This document shows positions 35,802 to 46,048 of a stretch of DNA of 64,000 nt, in pieces. The DNA is from Amyelois transitella (lineage: Eukaryota; Arthropoda; Insecta; Lepidoptera; Pyralidae). A program made the translations under genes and the position numbers. Positions within the stretch are counted from its first letter, which is position 1; each line of letters opens with the position of its first letter. Location of the stretch: contig NC_083528.1 of the NCBI RefSeq assembly GCF_032362555.1, forward strand, positions 3,782,001 to 3,846,000. Reading direction: 5' to 3'. A model generated the notes under the pieces. That model was not told where the DNA came from, did not search any database, and saw only the letters and a program-made list of their open reading frames with translations.

Positions 35802-35975
35802 AAATAAATAAATAAATGCGGGACAAATAACACAAATTGTGTGAGCCTCGAAGTAAGTTCGGAACTTGAGTTACTTACCTAACTCCCTACAATCCTAAAT
35901 CCATCCAATCTGAAAAAGTTCATTTCTCATCATGTCCTTATCGAAATTCGAACCTGAAACCTACTGTGTTGCTGT
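35802..35975 (-). repeat. family D tRNA-like SINE
   Basis: TAAATAAATAAATGCGGGAC, TGTGTGAGCCTCGAAGTAAG, CTGAAAAAGTTCATTTCTCA and TCGAAATTCGAACCTGAAAC align block by block with 12109-12292; the box-B-like motif is mutated. Confidence 0.65.
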
Positions 35976-36436
35976 GTAACAAATTAAAGTATTATTGAAG
36001 ACCTAAAGAATTAGAACACGGGTGTGATATAGCAACACTAAATACAAGACAACTTTCAGTTACAATGCAACTAATAGATGGCGGTGCTAAAAGATTACTT
36101 ATTTCTTAATTACCCATATGCGTCATAGATGGCACTGTGACAATTATTACATTAATTAAAAGCTTAATTTAATTTATAACTTTCAAATTCAAACTTAAAA
36201 ATCGGAAAATTTGCTAGATGTTACTAATATTATTCTGTTCCAAAATAAAAAGTAAAACTGTTGTTACATACATAATTTGAAGCTTGTTCAATACTGTTTA
36301 AAATTTCGTTTGTGTGGATTCGATTGGTGGGGTTATTTGTTTTTCTTTTCATATTTTTTATTATTCTACTACTCAGCAATTTTCTTATGTTTATAAATAA
36401 GTAAAAACATGCAACTTTGTCTTGGATATGATTATG

Positions 36437-36475
36437 TTAGATCAACGGACATACTGGAGTATGCCGTTGATCTAA
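36437..36475. repeat. near-perfect short hairpin
   Basis: TTAGATCAACGG, one unpaired A, CATACT, a GG loop, then AGTATGCCGTTGATCTAA. The arms pair over 18 bp with a single bulge. Confidence 0.7.
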
Positions 36476-36612
36476 TATTATTTCCAAAATTATTGCCCTT
36501 AAATTACAAAAAAAATGCCGGCTAAAAAGCCTAGAATTCTTTTATATTGTTTATATTCACGTCAGCGGACTGAAGGATAAAGCTAGTGCTTAAAAATGCA
36601 AACAAAAAAGTT

Positions 36613-36684
36613 CTCTCCGGCGGGGAATCGAACCCCGGTCTCCCGCGTGACAGGCGGGGATACTGACCACTATACTACCGAAGA
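36613..36684 (-). tRNA. tRNA-Asp (GTC)
   Basis: Read on the minus strand the gene starts TCTTCGGTAGTATAGTGG and has the anticodon arm CCCGCCTGTCACGCGGG, with anticodon GTC at 36651-36649. The T arm is CCGGGGTTCGATTCCCCG and the 3' end is CCGGAGAG. The acceptor stem pairs over seven positions with one G-T wobble; the discriminator is G. Boxes A and B are intact and a TTTTTT Pol III terminator follows at 36609-36604. No intron. It appears functional. Confidence 0.93.
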
Positions 36685-36978
36685 CTTGTAGTACTTGGTA
36701 AAATTTTGTATCTTATTAAAAAACGTTTGTAATTATGTATTCAATTTCAATTATAATTTTCCGAAAAGTTATCAGCGTCGGCGTACCTACAAAAAATCCT
36801 ATAATCGTACGATGTATATAAAATAGCATGTAATGGACTCTGGCCACAGATTTTAAAACATTTACAAGTCTGTAGCTCTGGCTCTACCAAGGGCTCTTTG
36901 GGCTCTACTTCCACACTTTGCAATTAATTAGTCCCTCAATAAAGATTTTACATACTATATCGTTTAATTTTACATAGT

Positions 36979-37233
36979 AACATACATATATATACATAAT
37001 GGTCACGTCTATATCCCTTATGGGATAGACAGAGCCAACAGTCGTGAAGACTGAAAGGCCACGATCAGCTTTTTGGCTTTTTGATAGACTTGGTTATTAG
37101 GTTGCTAGCCCATCGCCTAAAAGAAGAATCCCAAGTTTATAAGCCTATCCTTTAATCGCCTTTTACGACATCCATGGAAAAGAGATGGTGTGGTCCTATT
37201 TTTTTTTTGCACTAATGCCAGGAACCACACTGT
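36979..37233 (-). repeat. family A repeat, near full length
   Basis: ACATACATATATATACATAA tail, GGTCACGTCTATATCCCTTA, GATAGACAGAGCCAACAGTC, AGGTTGCTAGCCCATCGCCT, CATCCATGGAAAAGAGATGG and ATGCCAGGAACCACACTG. Confidence 0.85.
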
Positions 37234-37256
37234 AACATAACTAACTAAATAGATAC

Positions 37257-37474
37257 ATACATACATACATACATACGTTCAGCTATTTGGCTTTAAGATA
37301 GAATTGAGATTCGAATAGTGACAAGTTGCTAGCCTATCGCCTAAAAAAAGAATCTCAAGTTTGTAAGCCTATCCCTTAGTCGCCTTTTACGACATCCACG
37401 GGAAAGAGATGGAGTGGTCCTATTCTTTTTTGTATTGGTGCCGGGAACCACACGGCACCCGGGAACCACACGGC
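37257..37474 (-). repeat. second, adjacent family A repeat with duplicated end
   Basis: It begins in a (CATA)n run and joins the family at GTTCAGCTATTTGGCTTT, so about 60 bp of the 3' part is missing. Its other end carries CGGGAACCACACGGCAC twice in tandem (37442-37458 and 37459-37475, approximately). Confidence 0.8.
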
Positions 37475-37996
37475 ACTAAATAGATATAGGATAAAAAGCC
37501 TTTTTATTAAAGACAGTTGCCAACATAGGTCTCAATCGCGTTTACAAAGATTTCACGGATGTCGGATTGGAGCATGAATACAACCTCTGACTCAACATCT
37601 ACGCTACATCACAAGTCACAACACAATACAATGGCAAGAGACGGCGGGCACTCTTCGCTGTTATTGTTAGAGCGCGTCATTTTCTTCACTATGATTGACA
37701 GATGGTGTGTGACGTTAGTGATGTCGCCACAGTGACATTACATTACTTACTACTGTCTCTGTCATACATTGTCAGTTGCAATGGTATGGTAACCACTACA
37801 GATTGTTTTTATTTATGAACTCTACTATTTGTTTAGTTAGTTTATTAGATATGTTTGTAGTCAGATAAAAACAGAAATACGTAATGAGTATGAGAATTAT
37901 GTACTTTTCTTTCGTACATAACTGGAGCGATATTCTGTGTTTTGTAATCCTTACACGTATTATATTGTATTTGAAATATTTACGATTTGTTTAAAA

Positions 37997-39205
37997 ATGC
38001 GACCTAGACGAAAAAGAAGTGCAGTGTGGTCACATTTTACTGAAACGGAGTCTAGGAAAGCTAAATGTTAATACTGTGTCCAAGCCCTAGCGGTCCCAAA
38101 TGGAGGTGTATCCAATTTATATAGGCACTTAAAAAATGTACATAGGACGCCTGTTGAAGCTATTGAAAGTCAATCAGAAAAGCAAATAGCTGTGGACTCG
38201 AAAGAGGTTGATTATGAAATGGAGGTAAGTGTGTCCGATAATGGAAGCACATCGCCGAGAGAATCAATGCCGATGTCGTTGTCTAAAATGAATACTATTA
38301 ACGAGCTTTCAAAAATTCCATCTCGCCGGAAAAGAAGTGCAGTGTGGTCACATTTTACTGAAACAGGACCTAAGAGGGCTAAATGTGTACATTGTGATCA
38401 GATTCTAGCATTACCAAATGGAAATGTGTGTAATTTATTCAGGCACTTAAAAAATAAACACCAAATTTTTCCTCGTACCTTTGAAAATCAAGTAGATGGG
38501 CAAATTGACATCATGATAAACTCTGAAGTTGATAATGAAATTGAGCTGAGTATACCTGATCAGGAAAGCAAATCTTTAACTCCAATAAGAGAAGCATCAT
38601 TGACACCACCACCTCATAATAATACTATTATTTATGAGTTTGTAAACCCACCTCATCGGAAGAGGAGTGCTGTGTGGTCACATTTTAAGGAAACTGAACC
38701 TAAGAAGGCTAGATGTGTGCACTGCGATCAAATTCTAGCAGCACCAGTGGGATATGTATCTAATTTACATAGACACTTAAAAAATAGACACAAGATTATA
38801 CTGAGTACCATGGAAAATGACACAAAAGAACAAAATACTGCAGACACAATAGAACTTAAAGATGAAAATGAAATTGGGTCTGGTGATGAATCATCAGATG
38901 ATTCATCACCATCTCAGACAAGGAGAGTATTGGTGACACCACCGCCGCACATCAATTTTACTGAACAAGTAAAAAGTGCAGTGTGGTCACATTTTAATAA
39001 AATAGATACTAAGAAGGCTGAATGTGTATATTGTCATCGGAACCTAGTTTTTCAAGAAAGAAATATAAGTAACCTACAAAGGCACTTAAAATGTGTACAT
39101 GGAATTTCACTCCTTGCCGTGGAAAGGCAAACAGAACAGCAATTTGTTGGAGACACAATAGACCCTCTAGATGAAAGTGCAAGTGAGTACCATCCATTAA
39201 AATAG
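37997..39205 (+). pseudogene. four-BED-zinc-finger protein, ORF interrupted by one stop
   Basis: From the ATG at 37997 a single frame runs 402 codons to the TAG at 39203, broken only by TAA at 38069. It contains four BED-type zinc fingers, each with the signature SAVWSHF, Cys-x2-Cys and RHLKxxH with His-x4-His: finger 1 about 38006-38140, finger 2 38323-38460, finger 3 38655-38790, finger 4 38965-39102. The linkers are acidic and Ser/Pro-rich (TPPPH occurs twice), so finger and linker were duplicated together. BED fingers bind DNA and are typical of hAT transposases and of genes domesticated from them; here no transposase domain follows. The stop lies between the two cysteines of finger 1. 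Initiation downstream (first ATG at 38219) would still give a three-finger protein of 328 residues, so the gene may be alive. A possible donor (GCAA|GTGAGT, about 39180) could alter the C-terminus. Confidence 0.75.
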
Positions 39206-40700
39206 GGAAATAGTTGTAGAGTTCTGGGGACCATTCATGAATCTTAACGTTTTGGATAACCTTTGTGTTACAGACTGAGGGAAAATGAGAAAAATACCTT
39301 GTCAAAGTTCGTGTATAACTCTGCTGTAAGTTTCGTTGTATTAAAAATGATTTTAGATAAAAATAAGAAAACACATTTTTAAGTTGAATTATTAATATTA
39401 ATTTATGTATGCAGAATAAGAAACAGGGTGTACCTAAAGAGAATTTGTATGAAAGGAAACGTTGGAGTGGCAAAGGCTATAGACCTGATTATATGAATGA
39501 ATAGTATGGCGAAATTCATCGTGCTGTTGCGTTATTTGCTCTTGGCGGGGAAAAGAAGATATTTTTTTACGAAACATGTTATTTATTGCATCAACAGCTC
39601 TCACATTGATCTTATCGTAAAGGGAGGAATCAGGCTATGCAGTGGTATATGTCACCATGCCTAAAATATAGCCCCAATCTATTACATTCTGGACATGCCT
39701 AGTATATTTATTTATTTTAATTAACACATGGTTAAACTCCAAGCGGCGGCCGTAATTCGGCCGAGGGCATTATGGTGTTAATCCATGCGATTCCATGATG
39801 CTCACAAAATGGCAAGAAGGTCGCACCAGAGGGGTTTTAGTGGGTTTAGTGTAGGTGTCAGGAGTCCCACATTCCTCTAACTGAGTGAAGGTCCAGAGGA
39901 CCATAAACAAATAATGTAGCTCATAGCCATAGTTTCTGGAACTGTCATGAGGACTTGTCCATGAAAGTAACCTGAGAGAAACTCGAATCACCCATCCATA
40001 CTCGACTCGTCCGATATTTTCAATACTATTGAAAATGAACGTCTAATTATCTTAAACGTGAAATACATTGACAGACGGACAAGCGATAACGCTCTTTATC
40101 ATAATGATACTGATACAGTACTGGCGGAAAAAAAGTCTGAATTTAATACTAAATTCAGTTGGTTTTAATTTTTTTGATAGATTCAAATTATGTAATATTA
40201 ATACGATAACATTAGTCAAGTTTTTTTTATTAATCCCTTCATTTTTTAAAACGTGCTTGCTTTGTTTGCTAATAACTGCATTAAGATGAAATTTCTCTAA
40301 ACATATTATACCTAATAATTATTAAGGTTTTTAGAATTATTTTTCAGCAAACAATTAAAAATTTATAAACCATCGATCGCACTATGTAAACATACATGCA
40401 CATTGCTTATTTTCCTGGAAAAACAAATCAGCTTGGAATATCATATAGACCTTTTTTCCTGTCGTTACATTTGTTAGGACATAAGTTCAGTATTACATCC
40501 ATAGTCCAGTCGATAAGCACGCCTATAGCACCATTTATATACAAACAAAATAATATTTAAATACGTAAACAAAGTGATACTAACATTTAAAAACTTATGA
40601 ACTTTGCAGTGTAGTGAAAGATTTTTGGTTTTTGTTTCGAAAGCCTATTGTGAAAATGATAAAATGTAAGTTGTTCCCGACTTTTGTGAACATATAGGTA
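39206..40700. other. mostly non-coding; repeat-like block at 39715-40020
   Basis: 39715-40020 (GCGGCGGCCGTAATTCGGCC, then GAAGGTCGCACCAGAGGGG and GGAACTGTCATGAGGACTTG) looks like the 3' region of a lepidopteran LINE or similar element. The rest shows nothing. Confidence 0.4.
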
Positions 40701-40730
40701 TATCGTCGGTGATACTGCAATACCGCGTAA
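40701..40730 (+). repeat. left terminal inverted repeat of the transposon
   Basis: A 30-base perfect match to the reverse complement of 43458-43487. Its inner part contains the AATACCGCGTAA motif that recurs subterminally. Confidence 0.9.
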
Positions 40731-41006
40731 CCAACTGTTGCAAAAACCGCGGAAGTACGAAAAAATCAAAATTGAGATTTCGCGCCTACATATTCTTGAT
40801 AGCGATTGGCGTCGTCCTGTGCGATCACACGAGCGCTTTATCCAATCAAAACGGTTCAAATCAAGCTTTTCAAAACCGCGCGAATAGCGAACTGACGAAT
40901 TTTGCTTCAAAACCGCGAATCTACACAGAATTACTATGAGAGTTTGGTGATTTGGTAAGTGTCTCCGTAATATTAGTGATTTAAGCAGAGTTTATTCAAT
41001 TAAACG

Positions 41007-41251
41007 GTAAGTACATGTTTTATTTTTATATATTATTACATTTGGCACTATGTTAAATAATTTATTTATTTTAAATTAGCACAATTAATTCTAAAAAGGT
41101 AAATAACTTTTCTATTGTAGTTACGCGGTATTTTAACATTCTCTTTACATCGTGATTCGTGTACTTACGCGGTATTTACACTCTAATGTTGTTGGAATAG
41201 CTTAGTGGATTATGCGATTATGTATAAAATTTTCTTTATATTATATTTCAG
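41007..41251 (+). other. 5' UTR intron of the transposon gene
   Basis: The donor is ACG|GTAAGT at 41007 and the acceptor is TATATTTCAG ending at 41251, 18 bases before the first ATG (41270). Two subterminal ACGCGGTATT repeats lie inside it. Confidence 0.6.
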
Positions 41252-41269
41252 GTAACTAATAAAATAATT

Positions 41270-42888
41270 ATGGAAGAGATAAACAGTGAACAGTCATTGA
41301 AGTTTAAAGAAAATAAAATAGAATCCAATATGACAGATCTTCAAAGACAACGACAGGAACTTCTTCTGAAAAGGCAGAATATTTCAGATAAAAAACTTTC
41401 ACAAAAACAATACATGATGAACATACCTCAAAAAATTAATGACTAACCGATGAACATAACAGATATTGCTTATGAAATAGCTAATAGCGATACTTTAACA
41501 ACAATTTTCCCCATTTGTCCCAGCCAGACTTCATTTACTGATATCCCAGATATTATTGATCAAACACTTGATACTTTTACTCCAAACTCCCAGTACTTCC
41601 ACGGTGATTTTTCTCGTGATGATCCCACTTTTTCCACTGCTGTCTCAGATATTAAAGAAATACAATTTTAGAAATGACTTCAGACTATCCGAGTATTTCA
41701 AGTACCGGTAGTCGTAGAAGAAATGGTTACTGAATTTACTCAAAATGATCCCAACTGTTTATGTACTGTCATCCCAAACATAGCAGAAGAAACGGTTGTA
41801 CAATTTTGTCTGGATAATCCTAACACTTCGTCCACTGATGTCCCGCATGTTGCCCAACAAATCTCGTACATCCTTCTCCCAATGACTCTACCACCGATCC
41901 TGACTGCGTACCTTTATTTGATATTACCAACATAGAGCCTATAAAACCTTATGATTCTGAAAGTTTTCCTCAAAGAAATTTGAAGCCAGAAGCTGCAAGA
42001 GACTCAAGAAAAAGAAAACTTAAAGCTGACTGTGAAACCTGGAAAAGACAACTAAATAAGAAGGATAAAATGTTAGGAAAAGCTTATCTTGGGTATATAA
42101 AAAGGAGACAATAAGTACCATCAAAAACAACCGAAACCGGAAAGATCTATGGGCCCTAAGTGTATGTTAGCATTTTGTGGTCGAAGTAAATAAAATCTTA
42201 TTTTGTTCAAATCTGGCTGAGGACATTAGAACAGACATTTTTAATCATTTTTGGAGCATGACATGGGCTGAGAAAAAGATGTATGTACGGTCAACGATTG
42301 ATACGAAACATGTTAAAAGGAAGACAACTGAAGGTTATTCTAGACGATCAGATACTAAACTATATTATTTACAAATAGACGGTAAAAAAGAAAGTCTGTT
42401 TGAAGACATTTCTGGCGACATTAGGCATAAAAGAGTAGACTATCCGCTACTAGCTTGGTGATAGAACACTTGTGAATTCAGTAAATCCGAACCTTACTCC
42501 GATTTTGCACAGTTTTAAACGAGACTCTGTTGAACTTATCTTTATTGCCCAAGTTGCCCTTACATTATTGTCCCCAATCAACCACAAAGCAGTATGTTGA
42601 ACCGATAATACAATCAAAATCACAATTATACAATATATACGTCGTATATTCGTCGTCAGAATACAAGCCAGTAGCTTCGAGAAAATTATTTTTTGACATA
42701 TTAAATGAGGAAAACCTAGGTCTTTTTCAGCCAAAAAAGATGCCTGTGACTATTGTTGTTCTTATGCAGTAGGTGATGTTTCTCAAGAGGATTATCAGCG
42801 TCACATCGAATTGAAAAATTTGCCTGGAGCTGAAAAGAGTAAAGATAAAGAAATTGCAAAACGTAGGATTGCTCATCAAAATGTTTAG
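41270..42888 (+). pseudogene. decayed transposase-like gene of the DNA transposon
   Basis: The ATG at 41270 opens MEEINSEQSLKFKENK. The frame is broken by TAA at 41444, TAG at 41669 and TGA at 41675, then by frameshifts near 41870 and 42120-42180 and more around 42460-42700. Conserved islands survive: RKRKLKADCETWKRQ (about 42010-42055), MGPKC (about 42148), FNHFWSMTWAEKKMYV (about 42242-42290), KRKTTEGYSRRSDTKLYYL (about 42313-42370) and FQPKKDACDYCCSY (about 42724-42766). This is the block order of a large family of transposon-derived insect proteins whose N-terminal half ends in a Pro-Lys-x-Asp-x-Cys-x-x-Cys knuckle. The catalytic C-terminal half of that family, expected after this knuckle, is absent: only about 120 bases of coding-like sequence follow before the 3' region. 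The copy therefore cannot move by itself. Confidence 0.65.
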
Positions 42889-43060
42889 GTCGCATTACCT
42901 TCTTACTACTGCTAGTATTACATAAATTATGTTGTAAGTTCTGTTAGAATTTTGTTTTTGATTTGGAAGAATTTTAAGTACTTAGTACGGTTTTTGTTTC
43001 TAAATGTTTATTTGTATGTGTTAGATGTTGATATTCGCATTGGTAGGTAGCTGTTCAACT

Positions 43061-43092
43061 ACTTCCATGTCTTAAGTATAAGACATGGAAGT
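43061..43092. repeat. perfect 14-bp hairpin inside the transposon
   Basis: ACTTCCATGTCTTA, loop AGTA, TAAGACATGGAAGT. It lies in the 3' non-coding part, between the decayed gene and the right subterminal repeats. Confidence 0.8.
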
Positions 43093-43457
43093 TAAGTAAG
43101 TTCTTAGTATTTGCAAAGACTTCATTTAAAAATAAGACTGATAAGGTGTTGTCTAACATAATAAAATAATAATATTGAATACACAATGTTTAATTTCATC
43201 CCTCTTACAATTACGCGTTAATAATGAAAAGGCTAAATAAGTGTTAATTTTTGATGATTCAATACCGCGAAAGTGATTTTTTATATCATCTATGGAGTTA
43301 TTTTACCAATGGACTTTACTAATAGCTAAAGTACATACATTTACAGTTCGTATAAAGTTCAGTCAGCCAAAGCTGTCATAATATAGAATATATTCAGTTT
43401 TTTTGCTCTCCTGTAAAGTTTATCACTCACTAGTTACGCGGTATTAGCAATTGTTGC

Positions 43458-43487
43458 TTACGCGGTATTGCAGTATCACCGACGATA
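43458..43487 (-). repeat. right terminal inverted repeat of the transposon
   Basis: Exact reverse complement of 40701-40730; a further TTACGCGGTATT lies 12 bp inside it (43434). Confidence 0.9.
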
Positions 43488-43777
43488 TATATTTATTTGA
43501 GCTTTTCCCAAAGGGCAGACTATGAAGGTATCGATTACAAAAGGAGCTTTGAAGTGTGTATAACCTATGCTATAAAAAAGTCATTTTTTATTTTTTATTC
43601 ATTTCTCATTCTCATTATCATATAGCTAAAGTATGTAATTAAGTTATAACATAAACTCGATGTTTTATAGAATTTAAATATATTTTAATATTAAAAAAAG
43701 ATTTAGAAAAATGTAAAGTTTATAAGTTCTCAGAATATCAATTCCGTCGTGTCATCCAGCTCAACTTGGCATTTCCG

Positions 43778-43840
43778 TTTTTTCAATACTGTTAGTTCTG
43801 TCTACCTCGTAATAGATAAAAATGTGATATATAATATGTA
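43778..43840 (+). repeat. family A 3'-end fragment
   Basis: ACTGTTAGTTCTGTCTACCT, then TAGATAAAAATGTGATATA, corresponds to the last 60 bases of family A. Confidence 0.5.
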
Positions 43841-44835
43841 GGGTTAATTATTGTAAGTTGGACACAGATTTTAGGTAGGTACATCAAATTTGAGTACATG
43901 TCTACCATGCGTGATATTCAGAATACGAGAGGCCGAAGTTCTATCGCAATATAAACAACAGTTATAAATAAAATAGGTAGTTATCAATATACAAATAATG
44001 AACCAGTTAGATAATAAACACAGGCAAAGAAACATGTCTTTGTTAAAAACTGACGAAAACAATGTTTCGTCATAGTTTGCGAAACAGAAAAATGTTACTT
44101 TTTTCTTCTATGTAAGTATATGTTTATTATGATAGCGAAGTATTCAATAAACGATTTCTTTTTATCGGTTATTGCGATATTTATTCGATGTTATGACTCA
44201 AATATTGAGACTAAGAGCACGCCCGCCGCTCCCCCCGCTTAATAAGAAAAATTAATTTCTGTTTCCGCAAGAATTTGGGCAAATCCTCTCTTAAATTATT
44301 CATTATTTATTTATAATATTGAACCAATAGACTACCGACTTTGGCACCGACATGCCAAATTAAAACCTCTTGACTAAACGTTCTTGTAGCAACAAATAAA
44401 TGATTTATCTAGGTATCTATCTCAACGCACTCTGAAAAATCGACGCATATCAACCGTCCAGCAGTTTGGGCTGTGTGTTCGTTAATATGCAAGTCGGTGA
44501 TCTCTTTTAAATACATTTTGATATATGTATTATATATATTTAGATTTAAGATAATGATCAACAATATGCAAACTACTGCACATGCAACGTGACACCGGTC
44601 CTATATTGCAAATGTAATCAATTGCATAAACGCGGCAACTAACATCAAGTGAGCTCAAGGACTGCTTGTTGTGGTCATTAGACCTTTATTTGTATCTTTG
44701 TACCCAGTTGTTTACCTCAAAGGATACAATTCACATTGAATAAATGTGATATCTTAAAATATTAACTGACATTTAAGCATAATTACGTAATTTATAACCA
44801 CTATTGGTTGAAATATCCCAAGTTTATGCAATGCA
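43841..44835. other. non-coding stretch
   Basis: Nothing recognised; small ORFs only. There is a GC-rich spot GCACGCCCGCCGCTCCCCCC at 44218-44237. Confidence 0.4.
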
Positions 44836-44845
44836 TCCCTCCCCA

Positions 44846-44882
44846 ACTAATATTATAAATGCGAAAGTAAGTTTGTTTATTA
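44846..44882 (-). repeat. RTE-like LINE 3' terminus
   Basis: AACTAATATTATAAATGCGAAA is the antisense of the 3' end shared by the other RTE-type fragments. Confidence 0.55.
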
Positions 44883-44967
44883 CCTCTTAACGTGTTATCT
44901 TCTGATGGTACATGTATTTTCATTGCTATGCAATAGCGACTGTGGTACATAAACTTGATATAAACTT

Positions 44968-45125
44968 GGGTTTCTTCTTTAAGGCGCATGCTAGCAACCT
45001 GTCACTTTATATGAGTCTCAATTCTATCCGTAAGCCAAACAGCTGAACGTGGCCTATATTTGCAAGACTGTTGGCTCTGTCTACCCCGCAAAGGATATAG
45101 ACGTGATTATATTTATGTATATATA
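44968..45125 (+). repeat. family A repeat, 3' two-thirds
   Basis: It holds TTCTTCTTTAAGGCGCATGC, TAGCAACCTGTCACTTTATA, AACAGCTGAACGTGGCC, GACTGTTGGCTCTGTCTACC and GGATATAGACGTGATTAT. Confidence 0.8.
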
Positions 45126-45230
45126 CATAATAAAGTCTTATCTTTTCTATTTCTGAAGTTACAAAAGAGAATAAGAGTGAGGGAGAAAAGACATATTATG
45201 CTTTGCAGTTCGTGAAAAGCCCCATTGGGT
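45126..45230. mobile_element. MITE-like element related to 6440-6556
   Basis: AAAGTCTTATCTTTTCTATT, then GAATAAGAGTGAGGGAGAAA, AGACATATTATG and CAGTTCGTGAAAAG parallel the 6.4-kb element, with the left end lost. Confidence 0.4.
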
Positions 45231-45387
45231 TTTACAATTGATGGCAATTAAAGTAGATGAACACTAAGTGCATCTATTTGCGTTAGTTAGAAATGTCGCA
45301 TTCAATCAAAAAATGCACGGTCACTTAACAATAAATAAAATCATTTATTTTTCTATGCAGTGAAAATATAATTTATGTATTTACTTG

Positions 45388-45625
45388 CAGCTTTGCCCGC
45401 GCGAATTTAGCTCCACCTACAAAAGAATACAGTTTTTCACACATCCCACTGGAATTTTAGTTTTTACCGGGATCAAAGATCCTTCTCTGGAGAATAAGGT
45501 CTGGACCTTTAGTTATACATATATACGTGTTATTTCATGAAGATTAATTCAGTAGATGACCCGTGAAAAGATAACAAACAAACAAATAAAATTACTTTAG
45601 CATTTATATTATTAGTTAGGATCGT
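45388..45625 (+). repeat. RTE-like LINE 3' region
   Basis: It reads TTGCCCGCGCGAATTTAGCT, CCCACTGGAATTTTAGTTTT, TACCGGGATCAAAGATCC and ends TAGCATTTATATTATTAG. Confidence 0.6.
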
Positions 45626-45795
45626 AAAGAAGATACGGTTATAAATAATTTTATCACTTACAAATAGGTAAGTAGTTTGTTAGGCATTGCATAGGATGAG
45701 ATCAAATAAATTAATTATTCGTGTATAATAGTAAGTAAGTAAGAATTGTTACAACACAATTTATCGTAAAATTACAAGGCAATATAAATGTTAAT

Positions 45796-46040
45796 CATTC
45801 ATATTATCACGTCTATATATTTGCCCTTCATAGACAGAGCCAGCAGTCTTGAAAGACTGACAGGCCACGTTGAGCTGTTAGGCTTAATGATGGAATTGAG
45901 ATTCAAATAGTGACAGGTTGCTATCCCGTTGACTATAAGAAGAATCCCAAAAAGGCATAAATTTACGACGTCCATGGGAAAGAAATGGAGTGGTCCTTCT
46001 ATTTTTTATTTTTATATTGGTGCCGGAATCCATACGGCAC
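45796..46040 (-). repeat. family A repeat, near full length
   Basis: It holds CATTCATATTATCACGTCTA, CATAGACAGAGCCAGCAGTC, AAATAGTGACAGGTTGCTAT, GTCCATGGGAAAGAAATGGA and TGCCGGAATCCATACGGCAC. Confidence 0.8.
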
Positions 46041-46048
46041 TAGCGACA

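Larger units (their letters stand above)
40701..43487 (+). mobile_element. 2.8-kb DNA transposon with perfect 30-bp terminal inverted repeats
   Basis: The left end (40701-40730) begins TATCGTCGGTGATACTGC and ends AATACCGCGTAA. The right end (43458-43487) is its exact reverse complement over all 30 bases. The flanks are compatible with a TA or ATAT target duplication (GGTATAT|CGTCGG and CCGACG|ATATAT); the palindromic target makes the exact choice ambiguous. Subterminal copies of TTACGCGGTATT occur at 41121-41132, 41165-41176 and 43434-43445, plus AATACCGCGA at 43261: likely transposase-binding repeats. Inside is a decayed gene (41270-42888) with a 5' UTR intron. The family of its protein is widespread in insects, but I cannot name the superfamily with confidence; 4-bp duplications would suit Sola. 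Confidence 0.85.

Noticed and set aside
37257..37280. CRISPR-like or satellite array
   Set aside because: Only a CATA microsatellite tail of a dispersed repeat; no spacers or regular repeats anywhere in the window.
39009..39473. 154-codon ORF on the minus strand
   Set aside because: It is the antisense of BED finger 4 and the 3' flank; the plus-strand finger motifs explain the sequence.
40587..40939. ORFs on both strands at the left transposon end
   Set aside because: They cross the terminal inverted repeat and the leader region; no similarity to the decayed gene.
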